Source: Dermacentor variabilis
Taxonomy: Eukaryota; Arthropoda; Arachnida; Ixodida; Ixodidae
NCBI RefSeq assembly: GCF_050947875.1
Contig: NC_134573.1
Span: forward strand, 67,668,315-67,732,314
Reading direction: 5' to 3'
DNA length: 64,000 nucleotides
Part shown: piece after piece, positions 22,319 to 38,524 of the stretch
Position numbering within the stretch: the stretch's first letter is position 1
Layout of the letters: every line of letters begins with the position of its first letter
Program-made: the position numbers and the translations under genes
Notes under the pieces: generated by a model
What the model was told of the DNA's origin: nothing
The model's database searches: none
What the model saw: only the letters and a program-made list of their open reading frames with translations

Positions 22319-23129
22319 GGCCTGTAAAGTGCTTCTGCTGATGTTAGCTTCAAATTCAACGTTACTCTAACATCAGTTACAGCGTGGCTGTTACCTTTGG
22401 GTGTAAAATTGTACGCCTTACTAAATGTTACCATGATAAGAGCAGAGAACGAATACGTCAGAATGTAGGAAACCACAAGGCCACCATATCAGACCTATTG
22501 ATAACATCCTTACAGGCCATATAAATTCGTTGAGTTTGTCCAGCTTCAATGAAACTTTTGACTGCGTAAAAAACTGAGTTTCATATATTGCATAGCGCAG
22601 CCTCCGTGCAAATCTTTACGTTGCAAGTACGAGTGAAAGTGTCATGAAAATCTTTGCAAAGTAGACGCTTTTGACGCCGAACCTGAAATAAAAAAGGAAT
22701 CGTCATCATTACCGTACGCCAGAAGTGACACGTCACCGAGAACGCGCGGCTGCAAGGCATGGCTTTCGAGCCTAGGCGGCCATTACAGCTACCCGCGCCT
22801 CCCTGATAAACCTCGGGTCGACGTGCTCGTAATTACGTCATATCCGCTAATCAACAGGGGCACACGTCGTTTGCTTAGGGGCTGTTTAAAAGCTACTTCG
22901 AAGCACTTTCGTCCAGGCGTACCAAAAGACAACCTGCCTCGTCGAAACGAGCATCGGTACCGCGGATCGAGACGACCTCCTTCGTTGTTCAGATTTAGAT
23001 CCTTTGATAGGAGTCTCAGTCTACCAAGCAACCTTTGGCTTGACCTCGGGAGTGCCCGGATCTTGCGTTAGCGCTGTTTCGTTCTTTTGATATAACGTGT
23101 CGATGACTGGCGCATTTCATGCTGCGCAG

Positions 23130-23300
23130 AGTGCCGTCTGGAACACCCTGGTGGAAGAGCTGCGTGCGGCGATGCTGTGCCGCAAGGAGAAGCGTGCCAA
23201 GGAGGAAGAGGACGCGGCCAAGGACCAGCAGGAGGCCGCCGCGACCACGACTCAGCCACAGCAGCCCACCATCACCACTCCGAATGACACCGCTCCGTGA
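23130..23300 (+). CDS. iGluR exon F: cytoplasmic tail and stop
   Basis: The acceptor CGCAG ends at 23129, and the exon reads in phase 0 to TGA at 23298-23300. It gives SAVWNTLVEELRAAMLCRKE, then a charged Lys/Glu stretch and a Gln/Thr/Pro-rich end finishing PNDTAP. This is a plausible short intracellular tail after M4. No C-terminal PDZ-binding motif is evident. The tail is low-complexity and has no specific family match, so this exon rests on splice phase, position and GC-rich codon use. An alternative 3' end cannot be excluded. Confidence 0.8.
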   Translation, partial: SAVWNTLVEELRAAMLCRKEKRAKEEEDAAKDQQEAAATTTQPQQPTITTPNDTAP

Positions 23301-27041
<3,741 letters not shown>

Positions 27042-27050
27042 AACAGTTGC

Positions 27051-27359
27051 TGTTCTGATTCCGTGGCACGCGTTGGGGCTGCGGCCACTCCTCAGATAGT
27101 TAACGAGTCGCAAACACCAAGAAAATTAAAACTTTATCCTGTGCATTTACATACTCGTAAAAACGCGGTGCTGCCACAGTCGTGCAGCGCGAAAGAACAA
27201 AAGAGGCGCCGGTCGCGTAAACAATGCAATCCGAGAGGGAGGAAACGAGAGTGACGGCGCACGGGGAGAAGGAAGAAGAAGGGAGGGGAGAGGAGTCCAA
27301 TGTTCGCAGACGAAGGCGGCGCCCGGGCGGGAAACTTGAAATGGACACGGGACAGCACA
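27051..27359 (-). repeat. BEL/Pao 3' LTR
   Basis: The 309 bases are TG...CA bounded and next to the purine tract. It is identical to 33368-33676 except for A in CGAAGGC where the other copy has T. Confidence 0.97.
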
Positions 27360-27399
27360 CTCCCCGTCTGGTTATACATATAACCACTATATGATGTTT

Positions 27400-30300
27400 T
27401 CAGTCCTCACACGGAATAAGCAGGACTGTCTCGGTCACAGGACGGAGAAACGTCTTGATCACTCCCCGTGTTGCCGTCTTGATTTCCACCTTTCGCACCT
27501 TGCCGTCCGCACTCGCGATAACGTTCACAATGAGTCCCATGGGCCACTCGTTGCGGTGAACCTGGCTGTCTCTCAGGAGGACGAGGTCACCTGCCTTGAG
27601 ACTCCGCGTTGGGGTCTGCCACTTGCGACGACTCTGCAGGGTGGTAAGGAACTCGCGTCGCCAGCGGCACCAAAAGACGTCGGCCAGCCACTGAACCTGC
27701 CGCCACTGTCGCCGATATATATCTTTGTCATTAAAGACTGGTGGCACTGTGTTGCCGCCGACCTTCTGGGTCAGAAGCGTTGCCGGAGTCAGCACTTCCC
27801 AGCACTCGGGGTCCGTTGAGACAGGAACGAGGGGTCGTGAATTTATGATCCCTGAGACTTCTGCCAAGAGGGTTACCAAGACTTCGTGAGTAAGGCGACG
27901 AGAGGTATTCTCAAGAAGCATGGAGTCCAAAATTCGCCGTGTGACTCCTATCATCCTTTCCCACACTCCTCCCATGTGAGAAGCATGAGGGGGATTGAAC
28001 ACCCAAGTGCATCCATGGTCTCACAGGAATGTTCCTAGCTTCTCGTGGTCTGGGCCAGTGGTGCTCACCTTTAGTTCGGTGCATGCTCCAACAAAATTTG
28101 TCCCGCAATCAGACCTCAGTTGCTTTGCCGGGCCCCTTATGGCAAAGAATCTGCGGAGCGCATTAATAAAACTTGAGGTATCCATGCTCTCGATTACTTC
28201 AATATGAACAGCACGGATACTCATGCAAGTGAAGAGTACGGCCCACCGTTTACTGTTGGCCTCACCGCCTCTGGTGCGACGAGACGTGACTTGCCACGGG
28301 CCAAATACATCTAGTCCGACATAAGTGAAAGGTGGCTCGGTGCTTAGTCTTTCTGCGGGCAGGTCTGCCATCATCTGCTGTAGCTGCCTTCCTCTGAGCT
28401 TGCGACATGTAACACAAATGTGTATATATGAGGCGATGCTACGCTTAGCTCCGACGATCCAGAACCCAGCTGCCCTGACTGCTCCCTCAGTGAAGTGGCG
28501 TCCTTGATGTTTGACCTGTTCGTGATAATGCCGCACAACCAGGGTGGTGACATGGTGTCGCCCTGGCATGATGATGGGCTTCTGCTCTTGCTGGTCGAAA
28601 TGGTTGGCCCTGCCCAGTCGGCCACCGATTCTCAAAAGACCGTCGGAATCAACCCATGGATCCAGTCTCCACAGAGGGCTTGACTTCGGTAGTCGCTTTC
28701 CTCGTTGCAAGCTTTTGAACTCCTCTGAAAAGGCTTCCTTCTGGACAGATAGAATAATGGCTGCCTTTGCTCGGGCTAGGTGTTCTGCAGAAGGTCGCAC
28801 TTGGTGAGATGAGCTGTTACGCGGGCAGTTTGACACGTTTTCAGAAGTGCCCCGAATTTTGTCCACTAGCCGTACGAGCGTTCCAACTGCGCGAGTCAGC
28901 GTAATCCAACTTGAGAAGCGCTCGAACCGCTTGCTGCCGAGTTGTTTCACGTCCACACTGGTTGCGAGAACATTTGCCTGGGGCCGCACCTCCGTGTCGG
29001 AGTCCGCATCGACCAAGTCGAACTTGCCCTTCAATACCTGCGAGCAGTGTTCTTGACGATACAAAAAGTCCGGGCCTGTCAGCCAGGTCGATCCTGCCAT
29101 CTGGGCCGCTGGCACAGACCTGGTTCCTAGATCCGCAGGGTTCATGTCAGAAGGAACGTAGTGCCATTGGTCTGGCCGTGTAGAGCTCCTTATGCGTTCC
29201 ACCCTGTTACTGACATACACAAAAAACCTTCGCGTCTCATTATGTATGTAGCCTAGGACGACCTTGCTGTCAGTATAGAAGTTTACAGCATCAAGTTCCA
29301 TATCTATTTCACGACTGATGAGTTCTGCTAGCTCCACTGCCAAGACTGCGCCGCACAGTTCAAGCCTTGGGATGGTGTGTTCCGGATGCGGTGCTAGCTT
29401 AGCCTTTCCTATGACGAACCCGACATGACACGCACCATCTGGATATGTCACTCTGAGGTACGCCACTGCAGCCACAGCTTTCGTTGATGCGTCGGAGAAT
29501 ATGTGCAGTTCCTTCCACTGTGCGGTAGTGAGTGAGGCAGGGGCATAGGTGCGAGGTATGTCCAGCTGCTCGAGTACTTGCAAGGAGTCTTTCCACACCT
29601 CCCAGGCGGCCCTCTTTTCGTCAGGAAGTGGGCAGTCCCAGTCGCATGTCAGAGCGACTAGCTCTCGGAGGAGGGACTTTCCTTGAACGATGACTGGAGC
29701 AACAAACCCAAGTGGGTCGTACAGGCTATTTACCACTGACAAGACACCGCGCCGAGTGAATGGCTTTTCTTGGAATGGAGTCGTAAATGTGAAGACATCC
29801 TTCTTCAGATTCCAAGAAACTCCCAGACTGCGTTGGATCGGCTGTGAGCCATTGCTCAAGTCAAGATCCTTCAAATCGTTGGCACGGTCTTCTTCTGGAA
29901 ATGCTTCCAACACTGTAGGGCAGTTAGAGGCTATCTTATGGAGCTTAAGGTTCGATGCGGCCAACATCTGTTGCGTGCGGCGTATTAGGCTGATGGCGTC
30001 CTCGTCGTTGTAGAGAGACTTCAACCCATCGTCGACATAGAAATCCCTCTCAATGAACTGCCTGACGTCGCTGCCAAATTTTTCCTCTCCTTCTCGTGCT
30101 GTTCTCCGCAGCCCGTACGTTGCAACTGCTGGTGAAGGGCTGTTTCCAAACACATGTACCTTCATTCGGTACTCTACCACGTCACTGTAGATGTTGTTGT
30201 TGCGGAACCACAGAAATCTCAGATAATTTCGGTGGTCGTCTCGTACCAGGAAGCAGTAGAACATGTGCTTAATGTCCACAGTAATGGCCACTGGCTCTTT

Positions 30301-33243
30301 CCGGAATCGGATGAGCACCCCAAGCAGGCTGTTGATCATGTCTGGACCGGTAAGCAGCACACTGTTTAGAGACAGGCCCTTAAACTGTGCACTGGAGTCG
30401 AACACGACTCGTGTTTCCCCAGGCTTTCGTGGGTGGCAAACACCAAAGATGGGGAGGTACCAACACTCTTCTCCCTCTCGAACCGGTGGAGCTTCCTCGG
30501 CGTGGCCGTTCTTGAACATCTTCTCCATGAAGCTCGCGAATTGTTCCCTCAGTTCCGGCTTTCTCTTCAAGGTCCGTTGGACAGCAGTGAGGCGTGACTC
30601 GGCCAAGCACTTGTTATTCGGAAGCCAAGGTCTTGGACAACGAAATGGAAGAGGTGCTACCCAACTGTTGGATTCGTCCCTTGAGAACTCGTCATCCATC
30701 AGCTTCAAGAACTTCCTGTCCTCGACGGAAAGGGAAGGTCTGTTGTCATCCTTCGTTGTGTGGAACAGCGTTTCAGCGACCCCATCGCCACAGCGGTCTT
30801 TCCTAGCAGCGTTCTGAGCTGGTTGGAAGCAGTCTGTCGACCCTTGCGTGTCAGCGAGCTTCTCCTTGGCAAGAAAATGATTCTGGCATGGCTCGAAAAT
30901 GGAGGGACGTCCATTTTCAAGGACGTTTGTTTTGAGATTGCTCACAGAGTCCGGTGGGCGACTTCGACTTATGCAGACATTCCCCACGATGACCCATCCC
31001 AGATCCAGTCTCTGAGCAAATGGAGCATCAGCCGGTCCGTTGCGCTGTTGTCGAACCTTGTGTACTCTGAGGATATCTCTCCCGAGGAGAAGTAGAATCT
31101 TGGCCTCTGGGTCCAAACGAGGAATGAATTTAGCTACAGCTCTGAGATGGGGGTGATGCGATGCCACTTCCGGTGTTGGAATCTCGTTCCTGTTGTTAGG
31201 CATCTCGTTGCACTCGATGAGCGTTGGCAAGGGTAGCTTCACGGAGCCATGAATGTCCTCAATGAGAAAGCCGGATGCTCTTCTTCCTATCGCCTCTGCA
31301 GTTCCAGCACATGTCCTTAGAGTGTAGGGGGAACTGTCACCATTGAGCCCGAAAATGTCGAAGAACTCTGTTCTTGCAAGGGACCTGTTGCTCTGGTCGT
31401 CTAAGATGGCATACATTTTTTCAGTGTTGTGAGGCTGAGTCGGGTGACTAACTTTCACCAAGCAGATCTTAGAGCAGGATTTGCCACCGCCGCTTTGACC
31501 GCAGACCTCCGTACACTTTGATGACACTTCAAGTGCGGAATCTTGGTCTCGACCTACATCTTCAGAGTCGTGATGAGCTGCAGGAGACTTATGGTTGACA
31601 TTTCCGGCATGAAGTGCTGTGGCATGCCTCTCGCTACCACAATCGTCACATTTGAGAACTGTTTTACAGTCTCTTGCAAAGTGGTCTGTTGAAGCGCAGC
31701 ACCTGAAGCATATTCCATAATTTTTCAGCAGAGATTTTCGTTCATCCAGCGGTTTTTCTCGGAAAGTACGACACTTCCGGAGGGGGTGAGGCTTCCTGTG
31801 CAGAGGACAATACTTGGTTGTATCATGCCACTTTGGTGCGTTTGAGGGCGGATGGTCGGTGCTTGCTTCCACGTCCGTCAGTTGCACTGAGATGGGCGTT
31901 CTTCTCGTGCCGTCATTCGCAGCCCATCTGTCTGCTCTTGGGAGCCTTGAAGGGGTGCCACTTGCAGTGTTGAGTTTGAAGCTAGGATCATTTCTCGTTT
32001 TCGCTTGGTCCCTGATAAAGCTGGCAAAGAACGAAAAAGGGGGAAAGGCGACCCGATGATCTCGTTTGTACTTCGATCCTTTCGCTATCCACATGTCTTG
32101 CAAGCGCTGCGGCAGTTTTTCTACGATGGGGTTTACCCCTCTTGCCGTGTCCAGATAGGAAAGCCCAGTCAGCTGAGGGTCACATTTTGCAGCCTCAACT
32201 TCAAGAAGCAGGTCTCCCAGCTCTCTCAGTTTCTCGGTGTCCTTGTCGGACAGTCTGGGGAAACTTGCGATTCTCCTGAAGATGGCCTCTTCTATAATTT
32301 CCGGACGACCATAGCATTCCTCAAGTCTTTCCCAAACTACATCTAACCCGGCTTCGGGGCAGTCGACGTGCACGGAACGCAGCCGCTTTGCATAGCTCGA
32401 CGACTCGGCACCAAGCCATTTCACGAGAAGATCAAGTTCTTCGCTTGCCGTAACCTCGAGAGTCCGTGTCATTCCCTTGAATGTAGATTTCCACGCCCGG
32501 TAGTTCTCAGGGCAGTCGTCAAACTTCGTAAGTGAAGTACTCACAAGGTCGCGTCGAATCAGATACTTTGCCATGGCGGTCAGTTCTGGGGCGTTAGCTT
32601 CATCTCCCTGCTGACGAGCAACGTTCTGGGCGATTCCTTGGTTGTGAGCGCTAGGAGTGCATGGAGCGTGGTCTTCAGCTGCTTCATCAACGTTCTGAAA
32701 GACGTAATGCTCTCCGCCGTCATGCCGCTGCGATTGCTGGCGCGGGCCAATGCGCACGTGAGCCTGGTCAAGCACGTAGTCAAAGGTACGTTGAGCGCGG
32801 TCTTCGGATGCCTCCTCCACAGTCCGACAGATGTGATGCTCCCCGCCGTGCTGATCTACGGCAGCCTCCAGGATCTCTGCTTGTGCTTCCGCGGCGGCCG
32901 CTTCTCTATCCAACTGCAACACATGTAACTCGGTGTCTAGCTCGACTTTCTTGCGTTCGATCTCCGCGGCCGCATTTTTCTCTTGTTCTTCGAGTTTGGC
33001 CTTTTCCAGTTTCACCGCGGCTTCTTTCTTCATAAGAGAAGCCTGCACTCGCGCCGCGGCGGCCTCCGCTCTTGCTCTGGCGGCGAGCATGCTTGGCGTT
33101 GTCGAGGCGGTCGAACGCTCCGCACGGGCTGAGCGCGACGAATGCCGTGACTGCACAGAGCTTGCCATTTTCTCAGAGCATGCGAGACGAGATTGGTCCG
33201 GACTCACTTGAGCAGCGGGCGACTTGCGGTCTTGCGACGCCAT
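27400..33243 (-). pseudogene. BEL/Pao gag-pol polyprotein with one in-frame stop
   Basis: Translation from ATG at 33243 runs 1740 codons to TGA at 28023-28021. The same frame then continues to about 27400. An Ala/Lys/Glu-rich coiled coil (residues about 40-135) and a BEL Gag domain (about 240-400) lead to zinc knuckles with CFRCC...C (about 512). The protease follows with DDQSN (about 614), then RT with FYVDDG (about 1069), RNase H with FSDAS (about 1249) and the integrase zinc finger ending CVTC (about 1610). The integrase core has Asp in DVFGPW (about 1645) and Asp in RSDCGTNF (about 1714). The third acid, Glu in VWERM, lies just after the stop. The frame is otherwise intact, so only the integrase is cut. 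GAG has an internal repeat (GGEHH...EEASED and GGEHY...DEAAED). Confidence 0.95.
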
Positions 33244-33367
33244 GCCGTGTGTGGCTGCGAGGCGAAAACGGAGCTTCGCAGCGCGGAGCCAGCGAGCCGA
33301 GCCGCCTAAGCCTAGGCGCTTTGGAGACGCGCGTGAGATGCCGACTCGGCGTTCATCGCGTTTTTAC

Positions 33368-33676
33368 TGTTCTGATTCCGTGGCACGCGTTGGGGCTGCG
33401 GCCACTCCTCAGATAGTTAACGAGTCGCAAACACCAAGAAAATTAAAACTTTATCCTGTGCATTTACATACTCGTAAAAACGCGGTGCTGCCACAGTCGT
33501 GCAGCGCGAAAGAACAAAAGAGGCGCCGGTCGCGTAAACAATGCAATCCGAGAGGGAGGAAACGAGAGTGACGGCGCACGGGGAGAAGGAAGAAGAAGGG
33601 AGGGGAGAGGAGTCCAATGTTCGCAGACGATGGCGGCGCCCGGGCGGGAAACTTGAAATGGACACGGGACAGCACA
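33368..33676 (-). repeat. BEL/Pao 5' LTR
   Basis: The 309-base upstream LTR (minus-strand sense). It should hold the promoter and the start of the transcript. The primer-binding site would be just left of 33368, where the minus strand reads GTAAAAACGCGATG. I could not match this to a tRNA. Confidence 0.97.
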
Positions 33677-33681
33677 GTTGC

Positions 33682-36600
33682 ACTTAGAGAAACATTGTGG
33701 GACGACCTCAAAGAATTGTTCACGGAAGTGACGGCCTTATATGAGTATATACAAGAAGTCATAGTAGGAGGCAGTTCAATTTCGCAGCCTGAATCCTCTC
33801 CCACCACCAAGAATTTGGCTTCTCTCGTGTGTGTAATCTTCCTACGTGAAATAGTATTATACTTCGCTATACGGCTTCACTTTTCCGGAGAAACTGTATT
33901 GAACCGTCCGCGTTTAGACGAACCAGTTGACGTAATCTCCACGTGGCCTGCTTTGTTGGCACTCTCTACGAACCAGCCAGCGCTGACGTTGATTAAAGGG
34001 TGCCGCAATCCGCTACAGGTGGTTCACTGTCTTTTCTTTCCATTTTCTCCCCTTTCTTGCTTACGAAAGCTCTGCTCTATAGATGCGAAAGACGAATTCA
34101 CTATTACGGAAGCGTAATGTGTCAATGCAAGCTCGAATCAATATATTCTTATAGTGTACCTTTAGGGCTGGGTGTGTTCAGCATGGAAGGTGACAAACTC
34201 TCGATTATGCTAAGATTTATGTCAGTCTCGCTCCACTTCTAGTTCATGGCTATATCACTTAGAAGAATGCTCGTGATCTTATTTGCCAGTATATCTACGC
34301 GATTGTGCTGGAACAGGGTGACACCTGCCGATAGGAGAGAAGTCATCTCGCTTGCGATCATGGATGACGCTTCCACGACGCAATACGAGGAACGACACTA
34401 CAAATGACAGGAATGGTAAGCGGATCGCGTTTAATTGGCACAACTCTCCTTTCTCATTAAATACGCTGCGATATGTCTGTATTTACACCGGTCCTTAAAA
34501 GCCTCTTTAGCTCGGCGGCTCCTGTCATGTATATACATGTGGACAGAGAAATCATTTTTTCTCGGCAACCATGCCACGAACTTTGATGAGGTTGGTCGAA
34601 TTTAAAAGAAGTCGCAGTTTCGCTTAAAAGGCGAAGCATCGATTGTGGTAGCAAGTCAACAGACAGCTATAAAAAGTAAGGATAGTAGTTTTATTAGTCG
34701 TATAAACTTACAAACATTTACTTAATAAATAAACTAACAACTATGGTGACAGATCGCACAAGCAAAAATCAAGACATCATACTCGATGAGCGCGGAGACT
34801 AGCTGTCAAAACGCTGGCGTGAGGAAGAGCGGCAGCAGCACCGAGCGTAGTGACCTTCGTACTGTCTATCGCTTCAACGCAAACTGAGCAGCGAGAACAA
34901 AGCACGCACAAAGGGATGAGTCGTCTAAGCGCCTAGACTCTGCACCTGAACACAGATCGCTCTCAAGGTATGGCGCGCGCGGCCGCGTAATTCGCCGTTG
35001 CTGTGGGAGTACAACGCCGCCCCCCTCTCTTCCCCCGATACTTAGCGCGTGATGGAGGAAGTCGCGCTTCCTTGGCGCTTTCCTTCCTTGCGCGCCCTAT
35101 TCAACCGCGATCGTCGGCTTAGATCTTTCGCACGCTTTCACTCGCACATACAGCCTACGGCCCGCGGCGACGGTGTTATCACCCTTGAACTTTATATGCA
35201 ATATCATGGCGACGTCGATGGAAAGAATGCGCCTGGAGTGTCAATATAATTGCTATCGCAATAAAAGTAAAATCTGTTGACTAAGAACGTAAAAATTTCC
35301 GGTGATCATGATACTCTCTAATGCAAAGTTTGGGCGCAGTTGTATGGGTGTTTTCAACTCGGGATATACTGAGGCAAATTTGAGACCGAAATCACGGCAC
35401 CGACTGGCAGTGGGCCAGTGCCGTCAGCGCCTTCGCAGATGGAGGGGAAGTATGCAGGGGCGGTGCCAGAAGTTTTTTATCGGGGACATCCACGACTACT
35501 GAGTTCCTTCGGAAGGGCTGGGACGCGAGGAACTTGAGCGTTGTGTTTTGGCTATGTTTAACTCACTTCCGCTTTCCTCTCTTATTTTATAGATGCTCCA
35601 ATTAATCGATCGGAGCTCCAAGATAAATCTTCTTACATAGCATCTGCGCTTCCTTCAGTCGCTCAAGACTCCAATAAACATGCCCGGTGTTCTGCTTAGG
35701 TAAGTGCAGCATAAAATATATCTACGCTGAGCCTCTTCAATAGATGTCAATCATTGCTCAGCCCAACGGTTCTGTGCATTATAATTTATCCCATGTTTCT
35801 TATCGTTGTTATTATATTTATTTTCAATTTAATTACCCGGACTTTGTAGTTGTTCGGCGTGCTTTCCTTGCGGCATTTAACCATGAAATAATGTGGAAAA
35901 AGACGAACATTTATTTATGTACAACACGCTCATCCGAGAGCACAACAGTGTTGCGATGCGGATACCGCTTCCTCAATGGCTATATTCCTTTAACAACAGC
36001 TTGACTGGGCTGAAGGCATTCTCAAAAAATCAGTGTCAATGAGCTATTCCAGCAACGCCGTAAGATTTAAATTAAAATTCAGCATATTTACACATCATGG
36101 CTTCCGCTAGGGAAATGAACATTTACATGGTACATGGCACCACACCTACTGAGTGTTCTGGCACTGGGTTACACTACACTTCAGCGATGTGATTGGGATC
36201 TCTGCATGGCCAAGGCTCAACTCTGCCCAGTATCCCAGCGGAGATCACATGAAATGGCATTGAAACCAGCTCCATATGTAAACATATGTGTGCGTCAATC
36301 GTGTGTATATGTGTGCTGCCTACGGTTACACAGCACGCGCGGTTATGCGACCTGGGCAAGGCGAAGCTTGCTCTCTGCCGAAGAGGCCTGTGAGCGGAAA
36401 GCGCCTGAAAAATAGCCTACTACATCCGAGGCACGAGCATGCCGGTTCGCGCAAGCAGACTGAAAAAGGAAGTGTAGCCCATTATTAAATCCATTTAGAA
36501 CCTTTGAAACCATCTTTATCTTATTGCGGCAGTTCGCGCTGTATTTCAAGCGCCTATTCTATCACAAGCGATAGGGTAATTGCTTGGGATAAGAAATTTT

Positions 36601-37131
36601 CTATAATAAATTGTTATGCTTAAGCAAGGCCATCCTTTGTAAGCCGCATTGCTCTCATACATCTACCTCCAAAATATAAGACATCAAAATTGGCATGTTG
36701 TTTTATTCCGCCTACTTTGGGTCAGCTTTTCGGCGCTATCGGGGGGGCGGGGGAGCAAAGGGGGTCAGGCGAAAATAACTGAGGGGGGGGGGCTGCCGGC
36801 CCCCGTACTGCCCCCCTCCCTTGTGCTACCCCTGAAAGTATGGTAAACTATCGCATAATGAGCGGCATCGGAGCCAACTGTGGAAAAAGACAAACGCGCG
36901 AGCAGTGGCAGGAGCGCGAGGACCAGTATGGGAACGTTGCAGATGAGCGGCATTGAAGACAGCTGTGGAAGAAGATGACGAACAACGCGCGAGCAGTGGT
37001 ACGAGCGCGTTTTCGCAATAACACCGAGGGATGCTGACATTTCAGCCCAGGTACGGGCGCTAAGAGCTACGTTCTCAAACCGTGCAAAGGACAGGACGAA
37101 AGCAGAGACGACGTACACAGCGCCCACTGAC
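33682..37131. other. no recognised gene; dispersed repeat pieces
   Basis: Open frames here are short and motif-free. The block 34980-35270 ends in CAATATAATTGCTATCGC followed by AATAAAA, which I recall as the end of a frequent tick repeat. Positions 35453-35495 (GGGGCGGTGCCAGAAG and following) look like the start of the G-rich repeat seen complete near 36735-36838. The remainder is unassigned. Confidence 0.45.
36735..36838. repeat. G-tract / C-tract repeat
   Basis: Runs of 7, 5, 5 and 10 G within 36741-36792 are followed by C runs at 36800-36818. The block resembles a common tick repeat whose ends read GGGGCGG...CACCCCTG. The G runs could form a G-quadruplex. Confidence 0.6.
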
Positions 37132-37144
37132 AACCTCTTTTATT

Positions 37145-38133
37145 CCAAAATCAAGAAAGGGGCTGACAGATGGAATAGCACACTGTGGTATAAAGTTTGT
37201 AAACAGGGATAAGGTGCCTCTGAAAGGCTGGCCAACGTTTCGATAGGAGGAGCTATCTTCGTCAAAGGCGGCCTCGTCATGCTCGGCATGTTAGTTTTAA
37301 AGGCTTAGTGTAGTGACGTCACGTGCGTTTGTCGTCGGTGGCGGTTGGTTATAAAGGGAGGGACTTCAGAGGTAATGAACGCTGTCGCCTGACGTCTTTG
37401 AACGTCGTTCCCAAGATAAGGGGACAAGAGCGGGAGAGTGGGAAGGCGGGGAGAAAAGAAAAGAAAGAAGAGAGAAATAAACAGAGAGGAAACCAATAGG
37501 AAAGAATATAAGGGGGGGGGAGAACAAGGAAAGAAAGGAAGCGGGCATGGGAGGGCGTTGGGGAAGCGAGAGGCTAGACAGCATTCAGAGGTCTCATTGG
37601 CGGCATGTTTTTGTGGCATCAGAAGAGCCGGTCAGGCGGTCTGTGCGTGAGTAACACAAGAGACAATAGTTTTTTGGTCTCTTGTGTTACTCACGCACTG
37701 ACCGCCTGACCAGCTCTTCTAATGCCACAAAAACATGCCATCAATGACACCTCTTAATGCTCCTTAACATGTCGCTTCCTCAACGCCATCCCATGCCCCC
37801 TTCTTCCTTTTTTTTTGTTCTTTCTCCTTTTATTGTATTTTTTCCTCTTGGTGTCCCCCGGTATTTTTTCACCTTTTCTTTCTTTTCTTCCCGCATTCCC
37901 ACTCTGCCGCTCTTGTCCCCTCGTCATGGGAACGCGGCTCACAGACGTCAGGCGACAGCGCTCATTACCTCTGAAGTCTCTCCCTTTATAAACACCCGCA
38001 CGTGACGTCACTGCACTAACCATTTAAAACTAACATGCCGTGGATGACGACGCCGCCTTCGACTAAGATAGGTCCTCCTATCGAAACGTTGGCCGGCCTT
38101 TCTGAGGCACCTTATCCCTGTTTACAAACTTTA
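37145..38133. mobile_element. large foldback element with 13-bp flanking direct repeat
   Basis: The left arm (37191-37664) and right arm (37677-38133) are imperfect reverse complements around a 12-base centre. AACCTCTTTTATT occurs on both outer sides (37132-37144 and 38134-38146), consistent with a target duplication. About 46 bases at the left end have no partner on the right. Each arm has CCTATCGAAACGTTGGCC beside a GATAG stem, a degenerate hammerhead-like core as in Penelope-type pseudo-LTRs. Arms also carry polypurine or polypyrimidine tracts. I see no coding capacity. Confidence 0.8.
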
Positions 38134-38146
38134 AACCTCTTTTATT

Positions 38147-38520
38147 GCACTTTTAGTTACAGTATATAGAAGTACCTATGCGCAGAAAGGTACAGAATTG
38201 TAGATATGACATGCCACTGTTGCCGGCATTTTATGATACATTTGATAAGTGGCGCATTTCGCTGTGTCGCGAAGTCTGGATACGTAGCGCGCGGTGCTGG
38301 CAAAAGAAGTAAGGCAAGGAGAGGCGCGAGTTCTGCGCTCTAAAGAATAGAAATCAGTCTGAAGAGAGCATTGCAAGAAGGTCATGTCTTAGGTATTTCC
38401 TGTTCTCGCGACAGCAGCCATGTAAGGTGGCAAGGGCGCGCTTACATACGTATCACAATGTTCGTGTATTAGGAAAGCTTCACGTACTTCACGAGCACGT
38501 TATACTCTGAGTCGCGTCCC
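38147..38520. other. no recognised gene
   Basis: Sequence between the foldback and the start of the IN-first retroelement remnant; no motif seen. Confidence 0.5.
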
Positions 38521-38524
38521 AGAA

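Larger units (their letters stand above)
27051..33676 (-). mobile_element. complete BEL/Pao LTR retrotransposon
   Basis: The element is 6626 bases on the minus strand, with 309-base LTRs at 27051-27359 and 33368-33676. Both begin TG and end CA on either strand reading. GTTGC flanks it on both sides (27046-27050 and 33677-33681), the 5-base duplication expected of this superfamily. The purine tract AGACGGGGAG abuts the 3' LTR (27360-27369, minus strand). The LTRs differ at only one site that I can see (an A/T difference about 48 bases from the right end), so the insertion is recent. A single long gag-pol frame lies between them with no envelope-like gene. Confidence 0.97.

Noticed and set aside
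27051..33676. Endogenous retrovirus with envelope
   Set aside because: After integrase there is only the purine tract and LTR; no third gene. The domains are those of BEL/Pao retrotransposons.
33617..34117. 166-codon frame across the BEL right LTR edge
   Set aside because: It starts inside the LTR and continues into unrelated flank; no motif.
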